Below are positions 23,401 through 34,556 of a stretch of 64,000 nt of DNA, piece after piece. The DNA lies in NCBI GenBank assembly GCA_016169945.1, contig JADLSH010000082.1, positions 682,001 through 746,000 of the forward strand, written 5' to 3'. Both the position numbers and the translations under genes were made by a program. The notes under the pieces were generated by a model. The model was not told the origin of the DNA, did no database searches, and saw only the letters and a list, made by a program, of their open reading frames with translations. The DNA comes from Trachythela sp. YZ-2020. Lineage: Eukaryota > Cnidaria > Anthozoa > Malacalcyonacea > Clavulariidae. How positions within the stretch are numbered: position 1 is the stretch's first letter; each line of letters opens with the position of its first letter.

Positions 23401-24944
23401 TTTGTTACACTCTACCCACACAGGCACCGTACATTCAAGACATACTGAATACTTTTTAGACTACTATGTTTGATAGTTAGCAACTTGTATATATTTTAGT
23501 TAATTCATTTTCTATTTATAGTGGTTGATCTTCCAATAATTCTTTGCATTTTTGCCAAAATGCATAGTGTGCTTCTAAATTTATCATGTACTAAATCGAA
23601 CATTGTACATTTGCCAGCATACTTTAATATGCATATGGTAGAGTAAAACATCCTTACCATAGGTATCATGAAAGTAATGTTTATTCTAATAGGTGAATTA
23701 TCTTGAGAGAGTGAAAAGAATAGTTATGTACAGAGAAAAAATACCTTCATAAAATGTAACATATCATTGTTGAGGACTTGTTCTGCAAGATGGTTTCTCA
23801 TTTTTGAGGCATATCCAAGTTCAAAATGGTTCATGCTCAAACGGTGATGGAATGGCAATGAGTTTGTTTGATCCCATCGGAAAGCATCTACCCAATGGCG
23901 TCAAGTAATCTGATTTAGTCCAATGGTCAAATTTCTCGTACCCCCAGGCTTACTTTTTGATATGTTGTTTCTTAATTTCTTCACATTATGCTACAAGAAA
24001 TACATTCCTCAATCAATGGAATTTAATGATATTTAACTTATTAACTGGCAGTACCCTACCACTGACAGACAGAGTAAAATAATAAAGTAGGGTTATCTAT
24101 GCACATTGCCAACTAATGAGTTAATTACACATACATGTGTACTTTATAACATCTATAGGTTATATATCAATATAATAGGCTATATGTATTATATATCAAG
24201 TATCTGCTCTCGGGTAGGATTATTTCAAATATATACTTACAGGAAAGTGAACAATGAAGATCAATAGTTTTCTAGTGTAAGGGTTGGTGACTGTGAAATT
24301 CTTTTCTTCTGGATTCTTATCACTGAATTGCATTTTGATAAAACCACGATTACTTTCACCTCCATCACAACAACAATATGTGACAACAAAATTGGACTTT
24401 AAAAGCCAGAAAACTGCCTTCCAGAAAAGATCATGTAATGTAGCTGCATCAGCTTCTTTAGTTGGCCAGTGTGCAAATGGGAATCTAAAACCGGTGTTAC
24501 CAAGAAACACGAACTGTAGTACATGAGTTGCCATTTCAGGTTCTGAGTCTCTGCCTAAATATTTATGCATAACATATATTCAATAGATAAAAAGTACCAA
24601 CTATGTTGCACATACTAGTAAACACCATTTGCCTACGTGGTGCAGACCATAGGCTGTAAGACTACCCAGCAACAAGTTGCATTAAAATAGCAATAGCAAG
24701 TTTTGTCGTTTATGACTACAAGGTATGTTTACATGCTGCAATTTTTCTTGGCGATTTCAGGTTTTGCTGAATGGTAATAACATTTTCAGTTGATGAAGCT
24801 GTGATGAAGTTGTCAGATTATACATTTGCTCCTCTTTTTTTTCAAATATCATCAACATGCATCTGATTTCGATCCAACAAATCGCAGTGTGTAAACAAAC
24901 CTGCAGTTGTTATAATTATGATAAAGTTGTTATAGTTTAACCCA

Positions 24945-25055
24945 ATAATGTGCAATGCCATCCCCTTGACATGTAAAATCGTCTGGCGTTAGACAGTATA
25001 AGATAACAAAGTAGGGTGCATTTGGGAGCATTGCAGCTCAATGGGTTAATAGTTA
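24945..25055. repeat. Dispersed repeat R2, copy 1
   Basis: A stretch with AATCGTCTGGCGTTAGACAG and GCATTGCAGCTCAATGGGTT matches 48740-48860 in reverse orientation. It lies in the intron between the transposase exons 25177-25081 and 24554-24241. Family unknown. Confidence 0.5.
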
Positions 25056-27148
25056 CTGTACTGTACGGTAATAGAATCACCTTTATTCAGTGCTACCATT
25101 GTGTCATGTAGTTCTTCCAGTTCAACCAGACCAACTAGCTTTGAAATACCATTTTCTATCTTTAACTGAAGGCCTTCCTGAAAATGAGAAAATATCACAT
25201 GAAACAGTAACATATTAACACAATTGTTCTAGTACTGCAATGCTTTCAATGAAGCTAACTGTGTTTCATTGGATATGGACTAAAATATCAACCTACAGTA
25301 TCTCTGTTAAATATGGGGTGATTGACAGATAAACAGGATCCTTTTGCTGCATTTATTCCTGAATATTTTCATGTATGTCACAAATACAGATATACTGCAT
25401 ACTATCTAAGAACATCAGTGGTTTCAAGCACTTATATACTAGATTATATATTAAGGCTAAACATACCTGTATAGCCATTTCGTCCAAAATAAGTCCACCT
25501 TCTCTTCCAAATGAGTCCAATTTTAATTTGTCTGCTTCCCTCAACATCCAGGCCAACACCTCCTCATTTAGTCCTGGCTTTTGTTTGACTGAATTTTTGT
25601 ACAACGATAGTAACCGGCCTGATGGTAGGGCAAGTACACCACTTTTTCGGAGCTCTTCATACACTTTGGGATTTTTTATCCATAATGAAAGGCAGAGACG
25701 AATAATCCTGTGGAAAAATGAAACAAGTTACTATTTATTAATAAAAATATAACACATTTGCATCAGTCTTGAAAGAAACACCAAAAATTGATACATCAAG
25801 TGTGGTGATTGCTGAAGGTAAGTTGGCTTTGCAGAAATACAAAATGGATTAACTCTGAATAGAATCAGCTGAAATGATCTATCTGGAATAAAAATGCCAA
25901 TTACAAATTCAAAGAGGAAAGAGCTATACATATTGTTCTCAATCAATTTATTGAATAACAATATAATTGAACTTACTTTGGGTGCCATCGGTTGCCTCTT
26001 GAGTCTTTAGTTTCAATAGCCTTCTTCTGGGCTTGCCAGAACAACTTCAAATCAGGTGATAGTTTTTGCTCATCAATGTTAGAGAACATTTTCTCAAAAT
26101 CTTCACTGTCATCATCACCAAAGGTGTACATCCTTTCCAACGTTTCTTTGAGCCGTTGTTCTCTTCTTTCACTATTTATTCTCCTTTTCTTTTCTAACTG
26201 CAACTTTTCTTTAATTTCTTCACTTGTCATGCATGTTTCACGTTTTTGTGGTGCACTTTTCTTATCAGTTAGTTGGTTTTGCAAAGTTTTATAAAAATAA
26301 TTTAACTTAATTTTCGAGCAGTTGCCACACATTTGTTGGTGAGAATTCAAAACGCCTGAACAGTTAACAGCCCTGTGTCTGATACAAGGCACTGTGTCAG
26401 TGTGATCAGCAGAAGTGGAAGACCATCTCTTCGTTATTCCAACAATTGTACAATCTCTGTTATTGGTTTTCTTATCCACATTAACTATAAATCCTTTGCA
26501 AAGCGGAGCACTCAGCAAAAACGAAAACAGGTTGTCAAAATAATGTTTATAAGGTACAATGTTTCTGATATACTTTCCGATATTTACTTCCTGAGACTTA
26601 ACACGAAACTTGCAAGATAGGTCTCTCTCTATTCTAAATTCCTTCATCACTCGCTCATTGTTACACATATCACTAGTCACATTAATCCACTCCACAAACA
26701 ATTCATTACTTTGGCATAGAATCCATGAAGGAGATGAGTAATTCATAATGTCACTCCAAGTCAGCTTAGTAGGTGAATTTACAAATGAAAGACCCTCATA
26801 TACGTGTATAATGTATTCCCTCATATTCAGATATTTTCTCATCAAGAGACGTTTTCCTAAGCTTCTGAACACCAGGAAAAATTCGTCGAACCAGCCGTCC
26901 TAAAGCGGCAGTCGTAATGGTATGGTTTTCTTTTGAGGACACAGCACATTGCGATAACTTTATGTTCATGTCTGAAACGCTTACGGATTGCCCACTACAC
27001 ACTGCATAGCTCTTCAAAATCATATGTAAAAATATGAAATAGTATATCTCGCATATAAAAAGACATGAAGTTATCAAAAAACCGTTGACAATTTTGAAAT
27101 AACCGAACCGAAAAGTTTCAAACTAATGAATAAAATTTGAATAACTTA

Positions 27149-27336
27149 TCACTCAACCGCAACGTTGTCGGGATTTTGCAAATTAGTTAATGTTGTAGCT
27201 GCAGATGACAAGCTTGTAACCTGAGAAGCAATATCCGAAAGAATTCCTTTTGTTGACATTTGAGCGCCGAAATCCGAACACGAACCGATGATTTGTCGAA
27301 CTGCCGACGTGTTACAGCAACCTCTGGAACACGTCC
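27149..27336 (-). other. Possible leader exon of the transposase, unproven
   Basis: A minus-strand frame with ATG at 27259-27257 (MSTKGILSDIASQV) runs to a TGA at 27151. It stays open upstream into the TIR, with a Cys-rich stretch CSRGCC. It lies 5' to the transposase exons and may be an untranslated or first exon. I see no known domain and no certain donor site. Confidence 0.3.
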
Positions 27337-27593
27337 TTCCGCCGTTGGTCCATGTTACATCCCTTTATTATTTTTCCCTTCTGCTCACTCGCCCTAACCC
27401 GCCATCAGCCTGCAAAATGCAAGGCATCTGCCCGCACGTCAACGCTGAGCCATATATATAAACTTATATTATATAAACTTTTATACATATATATTTGTGT
27501 ATGGCTGTTTTAAACTCATTATACTGGCTCAAATATATTTATTAGAATATAATATATATGCTCTCCAGCAAGACCAAGGGTGGGCTCCCTGTG
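27337..27593. repeat. P-like element TIR, right
   Basis: 257 bases, the inverted copy of 18776-19034, ending GGGTGGGCTCCCTGTG. It is followed directly by the duplicated ATTTATC. Confidence 0.9.
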
Positions 27594-27649
27594 ATTTATC
27601 AAGCCAATAGTCGTTTGTCACTGCTCAAGTTTTAGTATAACGCACTTAT

Positions 27650-30600
27650 CTGTGAGTTGCGGGGTGCCAGTTGCACGCTGTGGTTTAGATGAAGTGAAAC
27701 AATTCCAAACACATTTGACTGAGTACCAAATTAACTTTGTTTCAAAAGAACACCAAAATTCAATCATTTATTCCGGTCCTGATAAAGAGAAAAATATTTA
27801 TTTATATTTGCACGATAACTATTACGATGTGATCACTAGTATGCCGGCACTTTTTGCTAGAAAAAAGTATTGCCATACGTGCAAGAAAGGGTATGATAAA
27901 ATGATTGATCATTCGTGCCCTGACTCCTGTAAATTGTGTTACCCTCCAAACTGTGCAATTGTTTCGTGTATTGGCTGTGCGGATTGTAAGCGGAATTTCA
28001 AAAGCGAGGCCTGTTTCAATAGACACAAACAAAACTTAGGAAACGCTAAATCTATTTGTTTATCTTTGGTGAAGTGTGATCAATGCCACACTGTAATTAG
28101 GCGGGGGATTTTGAGGCCTGAATTGCATAACCAGTGGCGTGCTGGCTTGTGTTCGCCAGGGGAGACCAGCTGCAAATTTGGCGCCCCCTTGTAATATGTG
28201 TATGGTTGAGCGTCGTGGAAGCGAGACCTCTAGGGGGTTCCGGGAGCGTGCCCCCCCTGGGAAAATTTTGAAATTTAGGTTCCCTGAAATGCTATTTTTT
28301 GGGTCGCGATTTGACGAAATTCTGAGAATAATAAAACATCGTATAAAATGAAAATGCGCAAGAAACAACACATTCAGGAGTTTGAATAGATATATAATTC
28401 ATAGAGGACTTATTTTTTTCTTAAACAAAAAAAAGTAGACGGCGAACATTCATAAAGTAGACGGTGAACTTACCAGTGATCGTAAGCCAAATCACTTCAC
28501 ATTTCACAATTAACAATTTACACTTTTGAGATATTACAGACTGGACAGTAATGCTTGTAGTTGTAGGTAGCTGGTGAATTTTTAATCCTCGTATAAGTCG
28601 TATTCCGGTTAACAGAACTCAAATTAAGCGCGCGTACTAGCACTATGAACAGTGCTTGCGGCCGGCAGTGCCGTAGTAAGTAATGCGATATTGCGATAGC
28701 GAACATAAGAAAACCTGGGAGATCGGAAATCACTAATATTTATCGTTTTAAGTTTTATCAGATAAACGATAATCTATTAATCATTAACAATCTCAAACTC
28801 TTTTTCTCTCGTTGGCTCATCGGATCTGCCAAAATTCCAATTCGGACTAGCGCTTTTGTGTGATTTGTGCAATTTCGGCGCCTCATTTATGTTTTGGCGC
28901 CGCCTAAAAAATTTTCGCTGGGGGGGCCATGGCCCCCCGGCCCCCCGTGCCAGCACGCCACTGTGCATAACTGCGGAATTGTTCGTTGCTCGACATTTGA
29001 TGAATGCGTCCACGCCGAGAACCACCAATGTCACATGCAACCCGCGAAGGAAAATAAGACGGTCGACAACGAAGACTTGTCCGATAATGAAGCCAATGAC
29101 GACACATCTCAAAGCGGGTACAACCAGCTATTATTTTTCGATTTTGAGTGTCGCCAGGAGAACGGTAACCATGAACCCTATTTGTGCGTTGTGCAAAACG
29201 AAGCCGGTGACGAGTGGGTGTTCGAAGGAGACAACGCGAAACGAGTTTTGCGAATGGTTATTCACAGATGAACACAGAGGATGTATCGTCTTGGCTCCTA
29301 ATTTCCAAGGCTATGACAATTACTTTATTCATCAATATTTACACGAGAACGGTGTTATCCCCGAAGTCATCATGCGCGGTGCGAAAATTCTCACGTTATC
29401 GGTGCCAAAGTTCAACATCAAATTCATCGATTCATTAAGCTTCATACCTATGAGACTCGCTGACTTTCCCAAAACATTTAGACAGGACGAACTTGCAAAA
29501 GGTTATTTCCCTCATCTGTTGAAAAAAAAGGAGAACGAGAACTATGTTGGACCCTTACCTCCAAATCCATTTTACCATCCAGATGGAATGAATCCTGAGG
29601 AGAAAGAAAAGTTTTTGGAATGGCAAAACGAGTTGAAACAGAACGACTACGTGTTCGATTTCCAGCAAGAAATTTAATCTTACTGTCGATCTGATGTCGA
29701 TATCCTTCGTCGCTGGTGTCTTGAATTTCGCGCACTGTTTCGTGACGTTACAGATATCGACCCGGTTGAGAAATGTCTCACTGTTGCATCGGCCTGCAAT
29801 CTTGTATTTCGAACGAATTTCCTCAAAGAAGATACCATTGCCATCATTCCCCTGCACGGTTATCGTCCCAACGACCAACAATCCCTCCTGGCTTTACAAT
29901 GGCTCTCTCGTAGAAGGCTGAAAAGGAAGACCTCTACATTCAGCATGCTCGTAATGCAGGAGAAAAACGTGTCGATAAGTATTTACTCGATGGTTATCAT
30001 GAAGAAACCAACACAGTCTATGAGATTAATGGCTGTTTTTGTCACGGTAAGTTCTTATTTGTTAAATAGACGTCCCAGATAGAAGCAAAACAAATATTAA
30101 TGTTTATTTTTTATAGGGTGTATGAAATGTTATGCTCGGGACACCGTGAATACCGTGAATAGTAAAACCATGCAAGAACTCCAACAAAGCACTGTGGAAA
30201 AGACCCTGTACCTCGAAGATCATGCTTATCATGTTGTTGAGATCTGGGAATGAGATATAAAGCGAGAACTGGATCAAGACGAAGAATTGAAACGGTACTT
30301 TCATACTTACGACCTGGTCGATCCTTTGGAACCTCGGGATGCTTTCTTTGGTGGACGAACCAACGCGGCCAAACTGTTCCACAAATGTGAGGTGGACGAG
30401 AAAATAAGGTACGTTGATAGCGCAGCATAAATTTTAGATGTAAATTTCAGATTATGACGTCATAAATTTTAGATTATGACGTCATAGATTTTAGATTATG
30501 ACGTCATTTTTCCTTACAGAGACGTAGATTTCACGTCATTATATCCCTGGGCCGATAAGATCACGCGAACAGTTGTCGGCCACGCCCATATCATCACCGA

Positions 30601-31839
30601 GAATTTTGACGAAGACATTTCCAACTACTTTGGGTTGATCAAATGTACGGTTCTTCCGCCTCGAGGTCTTTTCCACACCGTCCTCCCTTATCGTACCCAG
30701 GGTAAGTTGATGTTCCCTCTTTGCAAAACCTGTGCAGATACGTGTAACCAAAATACCTGCACCCATTCCGATAACGAAAGAGCCATTCAGGGAACCTGGT
30801 GCCACGTAGAGTTGGAGAAAGCCCTAGAGAAAGTTATCAAATCCTACAACTCCACGAAGTGTGGCATTTTCCCGAAACCTCTGACGAGCTGTTGAAAGAT
30901 TATGTGAACACCTTCCTCAAAATCAAACAAGAATCAAGTGGATACCCGAAGGACTGCGTCACCGAGGAACAAAAACAGCGTTATGTGGTCGAATACCTTA
31001 CAGTTGAAGGGATACAGTTGGATCGAAGCAAAATTGAACACAATCCTGGATTGCGCGCACTGGCTAAGCTGATGCTGAACTCACTTTGGGATATGTATTC
31101 TAAATCCATAGAACCCCCCGTAACAATTTTCTAGGTACGATATGATCAGATACGTACGGCTGATTTTCACCCTAGGTAAATTTTCACAACGCCCTAATAT
31201 GACCAAAACGGAGCTGATCGACGACGTTCAAACATTTTTGAACTACCTCACCTGGGATGAGTGACGAAGTCATCGAACTCCACTATGAGAACAACGAGAA
31301 CTTCATTGCGCCAAACTCAAAGACAAACGTGGTCATCGCCGCCTTCACCACCGCCTACGCACGTCTTAAACTGTACGATGTGTTGGATCAGTTGCAAGAG
31401 AGAGTGATATACTATGACACTGATTCGATCATCTTCGTAAGCAAACCCGATGTTATGCGATGCAGAGCCTCCGATAGGTCCTTATCTCGGCGAGCTAACA
31501 GATCAGCTGAAGGGGGATCACATTACCACGTTCATATCGGGTGGTCCAAAGAACTATTGCTACGAACCGAATTCCGGCCAGGTGGAGACCAAACTACGTG
31601 GGATTACCCTGAACTCTTTGACTTTAACGAGAGTTAACATTGACGTAATTCGCGCACTAGTTTTTCTCCGTGCAAAATGCAATGTGAGCGGCTGTGTCTC
31701 AGTGGATATTCCATTTAGAATAACACGCGATACAAAAACTAAAGATATTTTAACTAAGCGAATGAAGAAGGACTATCGGATAGTTTATAATAAACGAGTA
31801 ATTATAGATGACTATAAAACACTTCGATATGGATATTAG
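27650..31839 (+). pseudogene. Polinton 1 protein-primed DNA polymerase B, left copy
   Basis: Family B polymerase of Polinton type. Visible blocks are a Cys-rich region (YCHTCKKGYDKMIDHSCP), exonuclease motif I FFDFECRQENG (29138), exo II APNFQGYDNYF, exo III YCRSDVDILRR, motif A DVDFTSLYPWA (30524), motif B around the intron at 31089, and motif C YYDTDSIIF (31415). The C-terminus is RIVYNKRVIIDDYKTL. Introns with GT-AG ends lie at 30047-30116 and 30409-30519. A third (31089-31175) has lost its donor GT. Lesions: an hAT insertion at 28132, a 2-bp loss near 29237, stops near 29676 and 29911, and a 7-bp insertion near 31452. The N-terminal third present in the right copy is deleted. It would replicate the element from a terminal protein. 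Confidence 0.9.
28132..28963. mobile_element. Non-autonomous hAT element, 8-bp TSD
   Basis: The ends are CAGTGGCGTGCTGGC and GCCAGCACGCCACTG. TGCATAAC is duplicated at 28124-28131 and 28964-28971. The right-arm PolB copy lacks the insertion and has a single TGCATAAC (about 42016-42023). The 832-bp interior is GC-rich near both ends and codes for nothing convincing. CAGTGGCG ends and an 8-bp duplication are typical of hAT. Confidence 0.9.
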
Positions 31840-31985
31840 TGTATATATAAACATGTAAATAGTCAATTTTAATATAAAAAAAGAACAGCAGACATCAATT
31901 CTTGTCTTATCATTGGTTTTCCCTCTCTCAAATTACACACAGAATAAACAAACACACATTACATAATTGCAAACACATTAGTAAG

Positions 31986-32254
31986 TTACAGCAACTTAAG
32001 ACTTTCTTGCTTTAGCAACTGTTTCTTCTCCTCAAAAAATATTGTTTTCCAATCATCACACGTATACTTTAGTAACTCAGTTCCAGGAGACAGGAACGTG
32101 ATTGGACCAACTTTGATACACTGGAGACAGGTTGATGATCTATCCAATGTCCTTTTTCCAAACTGACTTGTGTTGGAGGTACCGAGAACAGATCGAGTTC
32201 ACTTTTTATGCATTCTTGCGATTTGGAATTGCGATTGCGATTGCGGAGATACAT
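31986..32254 (-). pseudogene. Truncated major-capsid-type protein joined to foreign tail
   Basis: The N-terminal text (LDLFSVPPTQVSLEKGHWID, HQPVSSVS, then in a shifted frame GPITFLSPGTE) fits the N-terminus of the Polinton double-jelly-roll capsid family as I know it from cnidarian Polintons. After about 32078 it switches to LLKYTCDDWKTIFFEEK, which is the C-terminus of the gene at 38563-39006. The switch point is the inner edge of the inverted arm. The gene was therefore cut when the arm was duplicated, and it cannot encode a capsid. Confidence 0.6.
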
Positions 32255-32256
32255 GT

Positions 32257-32637
32257 TTATCCGAATATGTCTTCGCTTTCATGAGCTGTTTTCCGCTTCT
32301 TGGTATGCTTGCTTCTGGTAGAAGATGCGGGTGCCTTTCTCTTTTTAGCTGTTTTCTTCGCTGACTGTTTTGCACCACGTTTCCCACTTCCTGTTTGAGC
32401 ATAAGTTTGAAGTCGATTAACGGCTTTTCCCTTTGCGACGTTTACAGCTTCTCTCCCCCTGGTTTTTACTGCTTCTTTTATATTTCTTCCAGAAGCAACG
32501 TCTCCTAGCACCTTAGCTCCAGCATTCAAAGCAATCTTACCAATAGCTTTTGCTCCACTTTTTACCATTGGTATGACCGCTCTTGCAACGCTACGAAACA
32601 GATCACCAAGTCCATAGCCCATTTGTCCATGACTCAC
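32257..32637 (-). CDS. Basic Polinton virion-type protein
   Basis: Intact 126 codons. The N-terminus reads GYGLGDLFRSVARAVIPMVK, followed by an amphipathic segment and a strongly basic tail (KKTAKKRKAPASS, SKHTKKRKTA) ending SEDIFG. Polintons and adintoviruses often carry a small basic protein next to the capsid genes, with a similar YGLGDLFR start, thought to be a core or minor capsid component. The start ATG is followed at once by MSHGQMGYG. It lies just upstream of the broken capsid gene and downstream of the penton-like gene, all on the minus strand. Confidence 0.65.
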   Translation of the reverse strand: MSHGQMGYGLGDLFRSVARAVIPMVKSGAKAIGKIALNAGAKVLGDVASGRNIKEAVKTRGREAVNVAKGKAVNRLQTYAQTGSGKRGAKQSAKKTAKKRKAPASSTRSKHTKKRKTAHESEDIFG

Positions 32638-32700
32638 CTACCATGGACTGGCTTTGAAAACAGGCATTCCAGATAGTAACGTCGTATGGATTATTCATCT

Positions 32701-33397
32701 TTAGGTAAAATAAGTATGCTGTCTGAAGTGCAGTGTTGTCACCACCTTCCCGTGTTCAAATGGCACAGGATCGCCTGTGTCGTTCCTTAAAAGAATTTCC
32801 ATGTCTTCGAATGATTTGGTTTCAACAGGTACGTATTGTATGTTTGAGAAAGTTTTAGTAACTCTATCACCAGACTTTCCCCCAACGGGAATGCTTCTGA
32901 GTAATTGGGCGCTCGTATCTCCAACGATCTGCGGTTGAACAATATCACAATAAACGTAGATGGTCGTCATCCTCAACAAGTCTGCCACGTAAGGACTTCC
33001 GGTCGTCTTTTTGAGTATTTTTACGTCTCCTCCAAACCCCAAGATAATCGACATTTTTTCATATAAGGCTAGTTCGTATGGAGTTTTCAATTGAACTGTC
33101 ACTTTGCCGGTGCGAGCATTAAACGTTAATTTAATGTTGTCGTTAACAGCTTTCGCCAGGGCTTTATTGATGGCTTTGATCTGTCGTCAAAAAATATCCG
33201 CTTCTGTCCGCGTGATAAATATGACTGCCGACTCCCCTTGCTAAAGTATACCACGAGTTAGGGTAACAAACTTCCCAATCGCCATTCAAATCAATGGTTT
33301 GTGGTAATTTTACACGATAACTAGTCGTTTTGTTATTGGGAAAAACATCCAGGGATGCATTGCTAGGAAGCGTAAGATAAAAATATGTTCCACTCAT
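32701..33397 (-). pseudogene. Polinton penton/minor-capsid-like protein, one frameshift
   Basis: It starts at an internal ATG (MSGTYFYLTLPSNASLDVFP) and reads KLPQTIDLNGDWEVCYPNSW. A frame change near 33180 follows, then IKAINKALAKAVNDN, ILGFGGDV, YVYCDIVQPQIVGDT, LLRSIPVGGKSGD and TKTFSNIQYVPVETKSFEDM, ending in TLHFR. The same protein type recurs in cnidarian Polintons beside the basic virion protein. I infer a minor capsid or penton role from position only. Part of the normal segment after NSW seems shortened. Confidence 0.6.
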
Positions 33398-34556
33398 TGT
33401 CACTACTAAAGTATGAATAAAAGACACACAACACAGACGCTGGTTTACATCTTATTTATTTGAGAAGCGGGTGCCCACGAATTAAACTTGTTCGGGTACC
33501 CTAACCATTTTACAAGATATTGTACATTGTTGCCTCTACCACGTTTCTTCAGAACTTTTTCAACTTCGTAGACGTCATCCTGCTTGATAACCTTTTGCAA
33601 CTCTTTATCGTAAAACGTTCTTTTCAGTTCTTCGCCATCATAATCTTTCAACTTATACACGGGAGGATCACGAGGCACTTGTTTGCTTACGGTAAAGATT
33701 TATTTTGAGAAGTTTGGGAAGTAGCCTTTTTCAAATTTACGTTTTATTTTACTAATTCTAACTTGATCACGAATCTTAAATTTATACTTTTTCTTGCTTA
33801 TTGCACTGTGATCAACATACAAAGTGTGCCACACTTTCTTTTCGTTTTCAACAGTAACATCTGCTGGTTTTGCTTTAATACTACGATGAACACTATGATT
33901 GTAAGAATACACTAAAGCAGGCTACATGTCAATACATCTCATTGTTTTATTCGCTGTGGAGTATCGCCACATCTTTGTCTTCAGAGTACGAATTAGACGT
34001 TCTACGATAGAGGCCTTCGTCTCATTATACGTGTTTAACAATACCATGTCCTCCTCTTTCATATGTGTTTGAAAATGTTTGTTGAAAAACTCAGTTCCTT
34101 GATCTGTCATGATCTTCTCAGGCTTGCGTCCAGAGGACAAAATGACTTTGAAAGCTTCAACCATAGAAATACCTGGGAACTACCCAGGCGTACTTTGAAA
34201 ATACGTCAATACATACTAGAAGATATCTATAGCCATCGTTAAACTTCTGCATGGACTGCATGTCCGCTAAATCCATTTGCCATTGCTGGTCGATGCCACC
34301 CACGATCACGCGGTTTCTTTTAAAAAATTTTCGTGCAGGTTTATGTAAAGTGTACGTATGATTAGATTAGATTAGATTTATTAAAATACTTGAATGGCAG
34401 TTCAAAAACGAACTGAAAAACACAAGTTTACATGGTTTAAAAATAGTAGAGCAAAATACGTATATACAGATTATAGATACGCTGGTAATACTAATTACTA
34501 TAACGTAGGATTACTAATTTACAAGTTGATATATTAATCAATAGAAGCCTAAAAGA

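Larger units (their letters stand above)
22696..27077 (-). pseudogene. P-element/THAP9-type transposase, multi-exon
   Basis: Exons read by GT-AG signals: first large exon to 25977 (from about 27020), 25707-25467, 25177-25081, 24554-24241, 23990-23745, and a last exon ending at 22696. The family text is clear: SGVLALPSGRLLSLY, EADKLKL, GLILDEMAIQ (first catalytic Asp of the RNase H fold), MATHVLQFVFLGNTGFRFP, CCCDGGESNRGF, NVKKLRNNI, HWVDAFRWDQTNSLP, ASKMRNHLAEQVLNNDML, NIVENVFCQQRGLNG. Two lesions are visible: a TGA at 23903-23901 where family members have Trp, and a one-base frame change near 26865. An exon between 23744 and 23140 is missing or obscured by a hairpin insertion. No THAP zinc finger is seen. 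Upstream, ALGRLVRRIFPGVQ resembles an RFX-type winged helix. It would cut and join element ends. Confidence 0.8.
18776..27593. mobile_element. P-like transposon carrying a PIF1 helicase
   Basis: An 8.8-kb unit with long terminal inverted repeats beginning CACAGGGAGCCCACCC. It is flanked by the 7-bp duplication ATTTATC (18769-18775 and 27594-27600). The other Polinton arm has the same spot unoccupied at 43998-44010 (GCATTTATCAAGCC when read on the minus strand), which fixes both boundaries. It contains two convergent genes: a PIF1-like helicase (plus) and a multi-exon P-element/THAP9-type transposase (minus). A 7-bp duplication is close to the 8 bp usual for P elements. Coupling of P-type transposase with PIF1 helicase in one TIR-bounded unit is, to my knowledge, not a textbook arrangement. 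Confidence 0.85.
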
